The notes beneath the pieces are model-generated. The model searched no databases, was not told the DNA's origin, and saw only the letters and a list, made by a program, of their open reading frames with translations. Of a DNA stretch of 5,804 nucleotides, positions 5,431-5,804 are shown one piece after another (the stretch's first letter is position 1; every line of letters begins with the position of its first letter). Made by a program: the position numbers and the translations under genes. Source of the stretch: Actinoplanes liguriensis. Lineage in GTDB: Bacteria > Actinomycetota > Actinomycetes > Mycobacteriales > Micromonosporaceae. The DNA lies in NCBI GenBank assembly GCA_000715855.1, contig KL571402.1, positions 20,627-26,430 on the forward strand, written 5' to 3'.

Positions 5431-5804
5431 ATGGCGCCCTGGCTGTGCATTCTCGGCCCGATGACCGGCACCGTGAAGCTCGCCGCCGGCAAGCAACGCA
5501 CCCTGCTGGGGCTGCTCGCACTGACCCCGGACCGCCCGGTCGCCCGCGAGACGATCGTCGACGTGCTGTGGGGCGACTCGCCGCCCGCCTCGGCCGCGAA
5601 CTCCCTGCAGGTCCACGTCAGCCGGCTGCGCCGGCTCCTGCCGCCCGGCGCGCTCGACTCGGCGCCGGGCGGCTACCGGTTGCGGGTCACCGACGCCGAC
5701 CTGGACCTGCTGGCGTTCCGGTCCCTCGTCCGCGAAGCCGGCGAGAGCGACCCCGCCCGGGCCTGCGACCGGTACGCGCGGGCCGCCGCACTGTGGCGCG
5801 GCGG
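5431..5804 (+). CDS. SARP/BTAD-type transcriptional activator, N-terminal part (cut by window edge)
   Basis: The first 124 codons of an open frame that continues past the right edge. Residues about 5-87 form an OmpR-like winged helix: LGP at 8-10, KQRTLLGLLAL at 21-31, VLWGDSPP at 45-52, the recognition-helix region AANSLQVHVSRLRRLL at 55-70, and the wing GGYRL at 80-84. From about residue 91 the DLDLLAFRSLV stretch and the following Ala/Arg-rich helices ending in AALWRGG match the start of a bacterial transcriptional activation domain (BTAD). This is the layout of SARP regulators such as DnrI, RedD and AfsR, which bind direct repeats and activate antibiotic or other pathway genes. The N-terminus before the KQR motif is a few residues shorter than in many relatives. 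Whether it is a short SARP or a large AfsR-like protein with NB-ARC and TPR domains cannot be seen. The ATG at 5431 is the only sensible start. Confidence 0.9.
   Translation, partial: MAPWLCILGPMTGTVKLAAGKQRTLLGLLALTPDRPVARETIVDVLWGDSPPASAANSLQVHVSRLRRLLPPGALDSAPGGYRLRVTDADLDLLAFRSLVREAGESDPARACDRYARAAALWRG

Noticed and set aside
5195..5616. Minus-strand open frames opposite the small secreted gene and the SARP gene
   Set aside because: They are Arg/Ser/Gly-rich without domains and lie antisense to well-supported coding sequence.
1..5804. Mobile element, CRISPR array, tRNA or phage-defence locus
   Set aside because: No transposase or integrase motif, terminal inverted repeats, regularly spaced repeats, tRNA-like cloverleaf or nuclease/ATPase defence module was seen on either strand.

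Overview
The window is very GC-rich with strongly G/C-biased third codon positions. It carries signal peptides ending in AxA, a SARP-type regulator and a hairpin terminator without a U-tract. Together these point to a high-GC actinomycete; Micromonosporaceae (Actinoplanes-like) or Streptomyces would both fit, and I cannot separate them from sequence alone.

The left half (positions 3 to about 2915) is transcribed leftward on the minus strand. In transcription order it holds a cytosolic GT4 glycosyltransferase, a short secreted protein that looks like the beginning of a subtilisin-type (S8) protease precursor and then stops, and a cytosolic von Willebrand factor A (VWA) protein with an intact metal site. 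The stop codon of the short secreted gene overlaps the Shine-Dalgarno sequence of the VWA gene, so these two are probably co-translated. The glycosyltransferase lies just over 100 bases upstream and may or may not share a transcript with them.

A compact divergent promoter region (about 2916 to 3000) separates the two halves. The right half is transcribed rightward: a secreted S15 X-prolyl dipeptidyl-peptidase, a strong hairpin terminator, a small inverted repeat, a small secreted two-cysteine protein of unknown function, and the 5' part of a SARP/BTAD-type transcriptional activator that runs off the right edge.

Functionally this looks like an ordinary accessory stretch of an actinomycete chromosome: cell-envelope sugar transfer, extracellular peptide processing, small exported proteins, and a pathway-type regulator that may belong to whatever lies to the right. 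I do not see a defence system, mobile element, CRISPR array or RNA gene. The points most worth a second look are the truncated protease-like leader gene coupled to the VWA gene, the uncharacterised small secreted protein with an operator-like inverted repeat upstream, and -10-like hexamers sitting 6 to 7 bases before three start codons, which suggests leaderless transcripts.
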